DNA from: Galeruca laticollis | Taxonomy: Eukaryota; Arthropoda; Insecta; Coleoptera; Chrysomelidae | NCBI GenBank assembly: GCA_963921935.1 | Contig: OY998179.1 | Location: 22,007,114 to 22,071,113 of the forward strand | DNA length: 64,000 nt | Reading direction: 5' to 3' | Part shown: positions 53,621 through 64,000 of the stretch, in pieces | Numbering within the stretch: the first letter of the stretch is position 1 | Layout of the letters: each line of letters opens with the position of its first letter | The notes under the pieces: generated by a model | Seen by the model: the letters and a program-made list of their open reading frames with translations, nothing else | What the model was told of the DNA's origin: nothing | Databases searched by the model: none | Made by a program: the position numbers and the translations under genes

Positions 53621-54028
53621 CTACCCATTCATAAACACGTTTATTTTTGCTGCCAACAATCTTTTACGCCAGTAGTGAAATAATGAATGCATTACAAAAA
53701 GTGGGGATGGTATTGTGGATACATGGCCTTGGTCATTTCGTCTGTTTTCCGACATACTTGGCACCGACGAACCATGATAATCCAAAGACATTAAATTAAT
53801 TATCTTAAAAGTTTATTTTGAGTCTTGAAAAACACATCGAAACGAAAGAAATAAATGTTTACTCTCTAGTCGTAATGGCGCTCGTATAAACAAACCATTA
53901 CCGTCGAGCACACTCTGACGATATTTGCTTCTCTCTTTATATGGTAATTAAACAAGGACAAAACTACTAAATATGTTACCTTTGACATATAAAGCAGGTA
54001 CAGAAATTTTGATCAATGTTGCCACTTA
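53621..54028. other. Probable Penelope 3' non-coding DNA
   Basis: No coding signal. It follows a Penelope endonuclease end and precedes the DD82E element, so it may be the 3' part of that Penelope copy, with the rest at 58237-58935 beyond the insertion. Confidence 0.35.
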
Positions 54029-54325
54029 TATAGTCTATTTGAAAATCAAGAGAGAGTAAATTCCCAGAATAAAAACTAATTCGGTATGCAAAACTATAGT
54101 ACAGTACGTGCGGTAAAACTTCAATATTTGTAATGCATTCTAAATGGTTTTTGTTAATTTCAATACAAAATTTATTACATTTCTTGGACTATCACATTAT
54201 TTTATGATCTTTCATTGTTACTACAGTAGGCCTAAGAGGATTAACGTGCGTCATAGGCGTAACCAGAATAGAAAGGGATAATTGTTATTTAACGACCTCC
54301 GAATGGCAAGAATGGCAACCGCTTC

Positions 54326-56300
54326 GGGCGGATGTAATTTCGGCCGGAAAAAGGGCAGGTACTAAAAGCCGGTAGGTAAATTCGGCCGGAGGTTTTAAGT
54401 TGCTTCCTTATCTCATAGGTATTTTCGGCCGCAAATCAAATAAAATAACAGAATGCTTTATATTAAAATATTTCTTTATTTCAAAAAAATTATTACATCA
54501 ACTTATTTCTATAACTTAGGTAAACTATAAATTTTTAAAAAACGTTTTGATGTGATACAGATTTAACGAAATTAATTCTAGAAATATTGTCAGATCGAAG
54601 CATATTTACCATGTTTTCGATAAATTTTAGTTTGTTTTCTACTTGTTTGTCTTTAATTTTTGCTGGAATATTTAAATTTTTTATTTTTAAATATGCATCG
54701 ATCTGACAATCTTTTAATTTTTCTATAAAAATAAATATAGAAGGGTGACTTGAATAAAAACTAGAATTAAAGTGCGAATGGAATGATTCGCAGGCATTTG
54801 TGGTTCTTTAAATTGATGGGTTTTCATATGCCCATATATTTGGTGGAAAATGAGATTCTGGCGCTATGTAGTTTTCTAATAAATAGTCTGCGTATTTATC
54901 TATAAGTTTATGGTCCGGTTTGTATGACATGAGATCAAATATGAAACAATCTTCAACTTCAGAGGGGTCTAAATAAGTTAGCCCAAAAGTATGAGTAAGC
55001 CATTTGCTTTCCTCGCAGTTTTTATCTTTATACATTTGGGTTAACCCTAATGATTGTATTTTCCTATACCACGCCTGGTGCAAGTGGAATCTACAACCAT
55101 TTAGTTTGGTTTTGGGAAAGACAACTTTTAATGCGTTATGAATTGCGATTTCAAAATCCACAAATACCTCCTTCGGTTCAAAAACAATATTATAAAGTTC
55201 AAAAATTTTAGATTTTACCAACAGAAAAAGTCTCATATATGTGTCACTGGTCTTATTGGGCAACAGACAATACAAAAGAGGAACATAATGCCCATTTTCC
55301 AGTCCATGGATGGTAAATAACTGATAAAAATATTTTGTACAGTAAGAAAATGTGCCATCCATGTAAAAATCTTTCATTTTACATAAACTTATTATATTTG
55401 TATGGCAAGAAAAAACAATGATATTATCAGCTGTGCTGTTAATAAACAAAAAAATTTCACCTGTTGTGGTTTTCGGTCCATAACTATAGAGTACAGAATG
55501 TACATCGTGAATATCCTTAGGCAGGGCTGGTAAGAGCTTACGGCGGCTGTTGTACAAATTTCTTCTTATTAGACTGACATCTATCGATGACAAATTCTCA
55601 GGCAAATGATTTGAAAGAACGCTTTTAATAATTTTTGAAGGTTTCTCCGATATGTCTTCCTCAGCTTTGCGCTTGCATGAAGTCGTCACTATTTTTCTCT
55701 CCAACGTAGTTTCATCGGACTCGTGGTTGTGGATTAATTCACTTCTAGTAACTGTGTATTCCGCACCAACAGTGTACAGTTTGGCTAAACATCTTAAATT
55801 TTTCTTTATACACCTCCAACGTACTTCACCACTTTTTAATACGTCCTGTTTACAAAACTGAAACTTTTCTACAACTAGTAAGTCACAACCGCGTGAACTC
55901 TTAATTACTGAAACTGATGCCATCGTATACAAATAATATATTTTATGCTTTCTATCGACTAGTAGCTTAAAGATAAGTTATAATACTGACTAGCTATAAT
56001 AATTTTATACCTGTTATTTGTGAATTTTATACATTTAAAGGAATAATCTTAAGTAGGTACAACATAGTTATTAGAATAAAGAGATAAGTAAATTAAAGGT
56101 ATTTCCGACAGGTACACAGGATTAGGTATTTCCAAATAAATACACAACTAATATTTTACAGAAACTATTAAGCGTAATTACCAATATTTTAATCTCATCG
56201 TAAACATCAACCCCTCGGCCGAAATTACCCCTGTCATAAATGGTACCCTTTGATTTATGCAGGTAGGCCAAGGGATTACCGGCCGAAATTACGCCCGCCG
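54326..56300 (-). mobile_element. FLYWCH/MULE-type DNA transposon
   Basis: It is flanked by ACCGCTTC (54318-54325 and 56301-56308), an 8-bp duplication. The ends share GTAATTTCGGCCGG at 54333-54346 and, inverted, at the right end (CCGGCCGAAATTAC at 56279-56292). Further ATTTCGGCCG-like strings lie inside each end (about 54380, 54423 and 56216), so five copies sit near the termini. The transposase on - fills most of the interior. Length, duplication and protein all agree with a MULE. Confidence 0.88.
54535..55932 (-). pseudogene. MULE transposase with FLYWCH-type zinc finger
   Basis: The open frame 55932-54808 starts MYTMASVSVIKSSRGCDLLV; a FLYWCH-like finger covers residues 1-75 (VRWRCIKKNLRCLAKL, then IHNHESDE). 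The MULE domain has FYMDGTFSYCTKYFYQLFTI with the first Asp, EVFVDFEIAIHNALKVVF with the second, and GCRFHLHQAWYRKIQ with the conserved Cys and His. A single TAA at 54808-54810 interrupts. Beyond it the same frame runs on with RTTNACESFHSHFNSSFYSS, which holds the catalytic Glu, to a natural stop at 54535. So one nonsense codon separates the Glu from the rest. Sequence upstream of 55932 looks non-coding. Confidence 0.88.
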
Positions 56301-56401
56301 ACCGCTTCTAATGACAGATATTTTGACTTAAATAGTGCTTAAGTTTCTAGAAATGCAGTTATTTGATTTTCGATAAACGTGACAAATAGTAGTGACTAAA
56401 A

Positions 56402-57760
56402 ATGGAAGCAGTTTGTGAGTATACGCCAGTGAAAAAATTAAAACTAGACCATTTATCGCTCAATGAAAAGAGTGCTGTAGTGAATGTGTACCACTATTTT
56501 AAACATCAAAATCCCTCAAACACTATTGACAGTGTAGTTGAAACAACATCTAAGGCAATGGGATATGGAAAATCTACAATATATAGAGTTCTAAAGGAGG
56601 AAAAATCAGGTGGAGTAACCTCACCAAAGCCGAAACCAGGTAGACCAAAACTATTAAAAGTCAACGTGGACGAGTTTTTTAAAAATGCTATTCGTGAGCT
56701 TGTTCACTCATTTTTTATAAACAAGCAAATACCAACTTTAGATAAAGTTTTGCAAGCCATTACGAATGATGTTGATTTACCCACAATAAGCCGGGATAAA
56801 CTATGGAAAGTGTTACATGAGTTAAACTTTAAATTTGAAAAAATGGGCAGACACTCAATGATAATTGATTCTGAAGAAATTGTATGTTAGAGAAGACAGT
56901 ACCTCAGAAGAATACAACAAGTTAAAGCTCAAAATAAAAACATTTATTATTTAGATGAAACATGGGTTAATGAAGGACATTGTGTAGGAAGAGTTTGGAA
57001 AGACAAAAATATAAAATCATCCCATCAAGCTTTTCTAGAAGGATATACTACTGGTTTTAAGGAACCTATAGGAAAAGGTAAAAGATTAATTATTTGTCAT
57101 ATAGGCAGTACAAACGGTTTTCTTGAGAATGGTTTACTCTTATTTGAATAAAAAAAAACCGTTGATTATCACGAAGAAATGAATGGAGACGTGTTTGAGG
57201 AATATTTTGAACAGATGATTCAATTCATACCAAAAGGATCGGTTATTATAATGGACAATGCAAGTTACCACTCCAGATTACTTGAACCTTTACCAACCAC
57301 TAAATGGAAAAAGGATGAAATTGCAAAATGGTTATCTTCTAAAAATTTAGCCTTTGACAATACAATGCTGAGGGCAGAATTGTTAACTATTGCTAAAAAA
57401 CATAAGCAAAATTATAAAAAATATAATATTGAGGAGATAGCCAAAAAACGAGAAATTGAAATCCTTCGTTTACCACCCTACCATTGTGAGATGAATCCGA
57501 TAGAATTAATATGGGCTCAAGCTAAAGGTTATGTTGCCAGAAATAACACGACTTTTAAATTATCAGATGTTAAAAATCTCTTCAATAAGGCAATATCTGA
57601 AGTAACAAGTGAAAATTGGCAAAAATGTATTAGACACGTTACAGAAATAGAAAAAAAAATGTGGGAGCTAGATAACATAATTGATATTACTATAGAGCCC
57701 ATTGTAATTTCTCTAGAATCAGATGGTGAATCTTCTGACACAGAGTGCGAGGAACCATAA
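56402..57760 (+). pseudogene. DD82E transposase, two nonsense codons
   Basis: One frame of 453 codons with ATG at 56402. The N terminus has a helix-turn-helix (SAVVNVYHYFKHQN to GYGKSTIYRVL), a basic linker PKPKPGRPKLLK and a second helical part. Catalytic residues: Asp in YYLDETWVNEGH (residue 185), Asp in IIMDNASYHSR (285) and Glu in CEMNPIELIW (368), with 99 and 82 residues between. The tail is acidic. Two stops interrupt the frame, TAG at 56888-56890 and TAA at 57149-57151; there is no frameshift. I recall DD82E spacing being described as the Sailor family. All three catalytic residues are present. Confidence 0.9.
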
Positions 57761-58236
57761 CTTTAAAATTATTAATTTATGTACTTTAATTTTATTTTTA
57801 GATTTTAATTTTTTAAGATTTAATATTGTCGTATTTTTTGCATGTTGCTCGTCAAATTTTATCCTTGCGGTTGGTTTTGTTTTTCTCATATACCTACTTA
57901 ATTGTTTTTTTAGCTCCTCATATTAATTTATAAATAATTGTAATTATCTGTACATATTATATACATATTTTATAAATAAACATATGCCTAAAACAAAATG
58001 CCTAAAATAATATTGACTTTTTCTTCATTTTACCCAAATTAAATTACTACTTACGAATTATGTTTATCTATCTAAAATTGGTAATCTAGGTATAAATAAC
58101 TAAAACAAATTAAATATTTCTATTTCCATATTAATTTAATTTTGAAAACGCACGTCTATGGTTTACTGCCTTTAACACTGATAACTGCAAAACATTTCTG
58201 GGAATTTACTCTCTCTTGATTTTCAAATAGACTATA

Positions 58237-59169
58237 GTTATGTAAGTCTATAACAAATACTTGTTTAAAATTATGCCATTATTAAATAAAATTCCAGTAT
58301 TTTAAATTATTTTTATAAGCTGCGACTGAAATGCATAAATTAATATGACTTTTTTTATTTGCATATCTATTTAAAAAAATTTAAATTAAATTTCTGATAT
58401 CATTTTTCCTGCAACTAAAGAGACTTTGTAAATATGGCATTTGAAGTGTCCGCAAGTGTGCTAATAATAGTATGAACAAGAAAAGTGACATTGAAAATCT
58501 TAGCAATATTTATAACTACCTCCTAAATATGGACCAAAATAGATAATATTCAATATTTGTATGCTTATTTCATAAAAAAAATCGATTCATTTTCATTAAT
58601 ATCAAAATATAGAAATAATTGCACAACAAAAAAACAAAATTATATATTGATTTGTTTATGTGAAGTATGTCAACATTGATATTATAATAACATTTAAAAA
58701 AATTTACAACTTTATTATTTGTCCCAATTTACTCAATTTTTACATGTAAGTACTTATATTTATTTTAAATCATTTTATATTTGAATATTGTATATTGAAG
58801 TGCCCTGAAGAAGTGTCAAAAAGATTCAGTAGCTTGTCTTTTAGTAAATAAAAGATTTTCCATTGAATTTCGGACTGAAAATTCCCGTTATCCCTACCTC
58901 TATATGTATATTTGCCAACTTATTTATAACGGATATTTTGGTGGGGATGTGGCAATAAAACATCAGAGTACAGTCTTTCAGAAATTTATTCCAGAGCTTT
59001 CGAATAATTATTCATTTTCAAGGGATAAAATCTATCGAGAATTTTGCTTAAATTGTAAAATTCTATAATAAATTAATTTAAACATAAATCAACGAAAAAC
59101 TCAAAAAGCAATATGACACTAAACAAACTATTTGATATTGAACTACTATAATTTGGATTTATTTATTAT
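58237..59169. other. Non-coding; Penelope 3' remnants with hammerhead-like strings
   Basis: No coding frame. On +, CTGAAGA at 58805-58811 followed by GTGTC and, at 58836, GTC has the order of a hammerhead core but lacks GAAA. On -, a CGAAAGC string (about 59002-58996) preceded by TTGAAAATGA (about 59022-59013) looks like a second, decayed core. Both fit the 3' parts of Penelope copies facing each other, the + copy ending at 53.6 kb before the DD82E insertion and the - copy at 59.2-59.7 kb. Confidence 0.35.
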
Positions 59170-59695
59170 CAAATTGAAGATTGTTAAGAATGGCGTCATG
59201 TTTTTTCAAAAGATAGGCACTAAGGTTATTTAAGTCTGTTTTTCTAATCAATGCAATCATTTTGTTCTGCAATATGCGCTGTTTCCTAAAAAAGACGTTT
59301 TCTGTTATTACTTTCCATTATCAAAACTTTGGCAGATTGATAATCCATAGAATGACCTTCATAAAACACGTGTTCAGCTAGAGCACATCTGTCAGGGTAT
59401 AATTTACTGTCACTTCTATGAGAGGCGATTCGATTGGTTAGCGATCTTTTGGAGTGACCAATGTATGTCTTATTACAGTTATTGCAAGGAATTTCATAAA
59501 CTATATTAGTTCACTTATTAGTAGGAGTCTTGTCTTAGATCTTACTAAAAATTGAATTTATTGTATCGTATTGTTTATTCGCCATTTTATATTATGTTGC
59601 TTAAAGACTCCGGAAAGTTTAGGTGTAAAAGATCTTATATATGGTAAAGAAATACAAATTCGAGAGGTATTATTAGTAGTTTTCTTCGTTTCGTA
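59170..59695 (-). pseudogene. Penelope-like GIY-YIG endonuclease fragment (third family)
   Basis: From about 59690 the - strand reads ICISLPYIRSFTPKLSGVFK, QHNIKWRINNTIQ, a stop, KTPTNK, a stop, then TNIVYEIPCNNCNKTYIGHS and SLTNRIASHRSD, CALAEHVFYEGHSMDYQ. This is the linker after the RT and the GIY-YIG nuclease with its Cys pair. The RT is missing: the copy ends at the AT repeat that begins at 59703. Several stops are present. Confidence 0.82.
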
Positions 59696-59700
59696 TTATG

Positions 59701-59702
<2 letters not shown>

Positions 59703-59760
<58 letters not shown>
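59703..59760. repeat. (AT)n microsatellite
   Basis: Twenty-nine uninterrupted AT units. It lies exactly between a Penelope fragment and a dispersed repeat copy, so it may have started as the tail or target of one of them. Open frames across it on both strands are artefacts. Confidence 0.97.
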
Positions 59761-59762
<2 letters not shown>

Positions 59763-59768
<6 letters not shown>

Positions 59769-60173
59769 TATAACGGAATTTGTAAGCACGATAGAGGGCG
59801 TATTTTTTAACGGATCGAAACCAAACTCGCTACAAAAATCGGTTGGTCCAGATTCTTGGACCAGTTCGTTAATGAGCCAAATCGGCCAAGTAGAAACAAA
59901 ATGGCCGCCTGTCAAAGTTGAAAAAAAAATCGTATTTCCTTTGTTTTCATTTGACGGAGAAAAGTTGCTTTTCCTAGACCTTGAACACGTTCTACAACTT
60001 TTGTACAGCACATTTTTTCTCTAAAACGTATATTAAAACATTTATTTAAGAAAATTCACTTTTTTTTATTTTTTTGTTTTTGATTTGATACCAAAATGTT
60101 ATTTTATTTGGATTTGATGCAAAAATGTTAATGAAATAAGCCTGTCCAATTGGTCCTATGTTATTGGGATTTA
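59763..60173 (-). repeat. Dispersed repeat, copy 2 (inverse of 38635-39078)
   Basis: The reverse complement starts ATCCCAATAACATAGGACCA and ends CGCCCTCTATCGTGCTTACA. It matches copy 1 along its length with substitutions and small indels. The left end abuts the AT microsatellite. No coding capacity is evident. Confidence 0.8.
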
Positions 60174-61036
60174 TTTAATTGTATTCAAAACTTTATTATA
60201 AGATTGATATAAATAAATATATTTGAAAAAAGAATTCAGTCGTTGAATAATTTATACACATAGTTCTAAAAATATATTCGGCTTTTACAATAATTAATTT
60301 TTTAGCCACAAGTCTGAATTTTATTAAAATTCCGAAAAACATCGCCAATAGACATGAAATTATCTTTCCTTGCGGATTTCACCAAAAATTATGTAGTAAA
60401 ACAGTAAATAAATATGTTATAATGAATATTAATAACCTAATTCTCTGAATAAATGAATTGATTAGTCTGTTATTTCGTATTCTAAAGAATCAACAAATAT
60501 ATATTAATTGTGATTTAAATTTTTTTAAAGTGATCAATATTTTAAAACTTTGCCAATCGCCTAACCCTCTATGATGGATTGTCGGATTAGATTTGCTAAA
60601 AAATCTGGGTAACTTCAATCCGGATACAAACATATTAATCCTAGATAGAATAGAAACGAAATTTGTATAGAATTCTGCAATAAAATTGCAGATTAATTGT
60701 GAATTAAAAACAAGTTTAATCAATTAACACTGCATGATAGATAGAGGGATTAAATTAGTCCAATTAATCCGGATGTTTTCAATCCTGATAAGTACAAATG
60801 AACGTTTAGAAATATTGCATTATTTTCTGAATCCCCCGTTTGATTTATGGACATTGGGAGTTTCTTATCTTTGAAAGAAACCGAAGATTAAATGTAATAT
60901 CACTATTCATAATTTTTCTGATCAATATTGAATTAATTGTAGGTTAAATTGTCAAATTATATAAATATATTTAATTGTAAGATATTAGTAATAATAGGAT
61001 TGAATTTTATTTTAAGACAAATGTCAACCTTGTAAC
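60174..61036. other. No feature recognised
   Basis: Very AT-rich DNA with frequent TTAAT and AATTAAT strings and no frame I can assign. Confidence 0.4.
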
Positions 61037-64000
61037 CAGTGGCGGCGCCAGCTTTTTCTTTTCGGTTGGGCGATACCCGGCACAAAAATTTGGAGGGTGG
61101 GCAGTAAAAATTTGGATTATTTCGGTTTATACAGATATCCGCGTACCTAATTTAAATATTTCAGATTTGTAAAATTTCAACTAGTATTAATAAATGGGAT
61201 AAAAAAACACTCTGGCACTATTTTAAAGTTTATTTTACACAGGAACACATTATTTGCAAAACGTTAGACGGTTAGACATTAAAAAAGAGCTATCTTTCTA
61301 TTGTTATGTTTAGTGGAAAACAAATCTACAACTACATCCAAATCCAATGTTTTAATAATATTCTTTTCGACATACAAAATTCCTAAATCGGTGAGCCTCC
61401 CTTGTGACATTGTGGTCCTTAAATAATCTTTAATTCTTTTTAAGCCACTAAACGATCTCTCACAACTGGCACTTGAAGAGGGTACGGTTATTGTAATTCT
61501 ACACAATCTATTCAGTTCGTGAAAAACTAATTTAAATTCCTGCAGAAGAACTGCAAGATTAGAGACGGTCTTTATTTCAACATTATGATTAATTTCATAC
61601 CTTTCAATGGTTTTTGGTAGTAACTTTAATTCCGTTTCGACGGATGCCAAGTCACATCCGTAATGTATAGCTAATGGAGTTAATTGCTCTAAATTTAAAA
61701 ATATATTACTTGATGGATTTAAAACACTAAATCCTTTTAGAACAGTATCATTTTCTTCAAATCTCCGACAAAGTTCCGAAGTGATTCGATCAATAACAGG
61801 ATAATACAATTTAGTTTGAAATTCACTTTTTTTAGTACCACATCTGTCCTCTTCAAGTGAGGTAATTTTTTGAATAATTACAGTATTATTAAATTTAGAA
61901 GGCAATTTACATCATCCAAGTTAATATTATTAGCCGAGGCGTTTTGTACTGTCGCAGTCCATAACTTTTCAAATTCACAAGCTTGCCTATATGATACAAA
62001 GAACTGTTTTAGTGATTCCACTAATGTCACTGTCTTTGCTTTGTAGATAATCAGAAACATTCTTTATTTTTGTTAAGAATTCACAGAAAACCTCTAAATT
62101 GAATAAAAAAGTAAAATTAATATTGTTTAAAAGTCCATTTGCATCTGGAGAGCGAACATTATTTTCTGTTATGTACTGGTTCAATAAAATTAATATTGCT
62201 GGCAATGTTTTTTTTACAGCCAAACAGCTAGATATATGTGAAGTCCATCTCGTATCACTAAGTCTTTTTAGTTCAACAGGCTTATCTTCTGGATGTACGT
62301 CTTTTTGGATTTTTAAAAATGTATTATGTATGGAAGAGCCACTAACAAAAACATAAAGGTTTTCAAGAACAGAAAAAAAAATATTGCAGTCTTTTAAGTT
62401 TTTACATATATCTACTACTACTAACTTTAAGGCATGATTAAAGCAGTGTACGTAAATAGCCTGTGGGACTTCTTTTTTTAACAATGCTTGTACCCCCTTA
62501 ACCTTACCACTCATAACATTTGCTCCATCATAAGTTTGTGCCACGCAACAACTTTCACAGTCACCTAATCGTTTTTTAATAAACTGGAACAATGACGTTG
62601 CATCTAATTTGTCTGCAGCTTCATAGCCTAAAAACCGCTCGTACAACACACCGTTTACATAATATCTCACTATAATTGATAACTGCTCAATTTTACTTAA
62701 GTCTTTGGTTTCATCAGCCATAAGGGCAAAATAACGGGCTTTTTTAATTTCGCTACTAATATGTTTTATAGATAGTTCGGCTAAACAATGTATAAGGTCA
62801 TTTTGAATTGAGTGATGCGTATACCGAGCATTTTTTGGGCCCTCAAGTAGTCTTTTATCACGTGACATCAAATCTAAAAATTCTACCTCTATTTTGACTA
62901 GTATTGGAGTCGTCGTGTCCTCTAAGAGCAAGACCCTGGGTAGATAAATAAATTATACACCGTAAAATAGATTTAATGTACTCCCGGTTTTGTAGAATCA
63001 ATTCAGTATGCGCAGTACTTATTTGAGCTGCTACTGACTGTTGACTTTTAGTATTTTATACGAATTCCAAGCTACCATAGCACTTTTGTGCTGAAAGCTA
63101 TTATTATCATATTTAAATCCAGCTTTTGTTTCTGAAGCTCTTCTCCAGTTTTTATAACCCTCAGAAATGAATGTTTTGGATGAAAATGTTCCTTTTGTAT
63201 GCAATGAAAAAAATCTACATGGATAACAAAACACAGCATCTTTTAAAACACTGTATTCAATCCACGGATAGGTTTTATAAAAGTCTGATTTAAAAGATCG
63301 GAGATCCGGACCAAATCTTGTTTTTGGGAAATTGAGCAGATCCGGTTGTCTTGGAGGTTCATCTAGAGACTGGGCTAAATCACTCATAGTTGTAGGTTTT
63401 TGTCAGCGTCGCTGACGTGCATCCTATATCAAAGAATAATTTTTATAAGTAACTAATGACTTAAGTAGCATAATCTCTCTAACATAACAAACTTACGTGT
63501 CGGACTTGAACTATCATTTTCATCACCGCTTAATAAAGGGGCTCATCATCTTGAACTGTGTCATCTTCCTGTACTTTCCTTCTTTTAGGATAAATGTTGC
63601 TGTCTTCTGCAATATTGTCACTTTCGCATTCATTTGCTCCAGCATCAACCGTTTCACTTATTTCTAATAAATTTGCACTATGAACACTTGGTTTCGATTT
63701 AAAAAAGTCACTGATAATGCGTTTAGCACTCATTTTAAACGACAACTAAATTTTCAAAAATTATATATTTATATGTATTCCAAGGAAGTAAAAGAGAAAA
63801 CAAGTAAGCTCTTTTAAAAGGAAAGATTAAATGAAATTGTGAAGAAATACATAACATCTATTTTATTAGACACCCTTCCACTTGCAAGAGATTTGTAACA
63901 ACAATATTGGGACCGCACGTGTCAAGAAAAGTTCTATGTAGTACAGACTACCCTGACTACCGATCGGACCGACAAAGCGGGTGTTTATTTTATGATACAT
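61037..64000 (-). mobile_element. hAT transposon, left end and body; right end outside window
   Basis: The left end CAGTGGCGGCGCCAGC at 61037-61052 is a typical hAT terminal sequence. The bases before it, CTTGTAAC at 61029-61036, would be the target duplication. The transposase on - fills 61279-63745. The opposite terminus should be the complement of the same sequence and is not present before 64000, so the element continues beyond the window. Confidence 0.8.
61279..63745 (-). pseudogene. hAT transposase with TTF finger and DUF4371 (ZMYM-like group)
   Basis: Blocks in order: MSAKRIISDFFKSKPSVHSA at the N terminus (63745-63530), a probable intron to 63387, then a TTF-type finger region (RSFKSDFYKTYPWIEYSVLK, AVFCYPCRFFSL), the start of DUF4371 (QNREYIKSILRCIIYLSTQG, GLALRGHDD), then frame 62931-61987 with YFALMADETKDLSKIEQLSI, CVAQTYDGANVMSGKVKG and VELKRLSDTRWTSHISSC. 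After two frameshifts (about 61990 and 61905) come SSSASCERSFSGLKRIKDYL and RTTMSQGRLTDLGILYVE, the hAT dimerisation end. About four frameshifts inactivate it, but every block survives. Confidence 0.87.

Larger units (their letters stand above)
54031..58234 (+). mobile_element. DD82E (Sailor-like) IS630-Tc1-mariner transposon
   Basis: The ends are perfect 39-bp inverted repeats, starting TAGTCTATTTGAAAATCAAG at 54031 (to 54069) and the complement at 58196-58234. TA stands on both sides (54029-54030 and 58235-58236), as for the IS630-Tc1-mariner group. The transposase is on + (56402-57760). A MULE is inserted at 54326-56300, between the left end and the gene. Without it the element is about 2.2 kb. 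TIR identity suggests modest age. Confidence 0.93.

Noticed and set aside
59571..60024. Frames with long Ile-Tyr repeats on both strands
   Set aside because: They translate the (AT)29 microsatellite and the adjoining dispersed repeat.
1..64000. Search for CRISPR arrays, bacterial operons, phage genes, rRNA and tRNA genes
   Set aside because: None seen. The tandem arrays have 173-bp units without spacer structure, and the introns and retroelements are eukaryotic. A few tRNAs could be missed by eye.

Overview
The window is AT-rich, repeat-dense insect-type DNA. I see no confident host single-copy gene, no rRNA or tRNA and no CRISPR array. Almost every recognisable coding stretch is a transposable-element protein. 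The mix (Jockey, I-like, RTE-like and CR1/Jockey-like non-LTR elements, Penelope-like elements, piggyBac, hAT, Harbinger, pogo/Tigger, an IS630-Tc1-mariner relative with DD82E spacing, a FLYWCH-type MULE, Gypsy pieces and MITEs) suggests an arthropod, most likely an insect with a large repeat-rich genome; I cannot name the species.

Layout. 1-673: nothing recognised. 682-4717: a hAT element with perfect ends and 8-bp target duplication, internally deleted and carrying a non-LTR fragment. About 4.9-20 kb: a Harbinger-type element (MYB-like gene on +, five-exon DDE transposase on -, tail to tail) carrying three later insertions: a piggyBac (5262-12070) that itself holds a head-to-head pair of Penelope-like copies (5410-9759), an I-like non-LTR element (13409-16902), and a TIR element with a long palindrome (18710-19929). 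20.2-23.1 kb: an RTE-like element fused to the RT of another non-LTR element. 23318-24049: a MITE whose ends are built from CATAAT-like repeats. 24.8-37.4 kb: scattered fragments of non-LTR, Penelope, Gypsy and a 173-bp tandem-repeat element, separated by featureless AT-rich DNA.

38.6-48.3 kb: a second copy of the 173-bp tandem element, then a pogo/Tigger transposase gene broken into several blocks by a non-LTR element on - (41312-45385, itself hit by an intron-containing DD82E transposase gene, 42757-44402), a non-LTR element on + (45.7-47.5 kb) and a short repeat copy. 49902-53138: a 5'-truncated Jockey with an uninterrupted ORF2, the youngest-looking element here. 53.2-59.7 kb: Penelope endonuclease remnants flanking a DD82E element (54031-58234, 39-bp perfect TIRs, TA duplication), which carries a FLYWCH/MULE element (54326-56300). 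61037 to the right edge: a decayed hAT on -, running out of the window.

The genes do not act together as a pathway; the logic of the window is its insertion order. Nesting and target duplications give a relative chronology at several places. The observations most worth checking are the inverted Penelope dimer inserted as one unit, hammerhead-like cores in the Penelope 3' regions, the two DD82E elements (one intronless, one with four GT-AG introns), and the mobile 173-bp satellite-bearing element.
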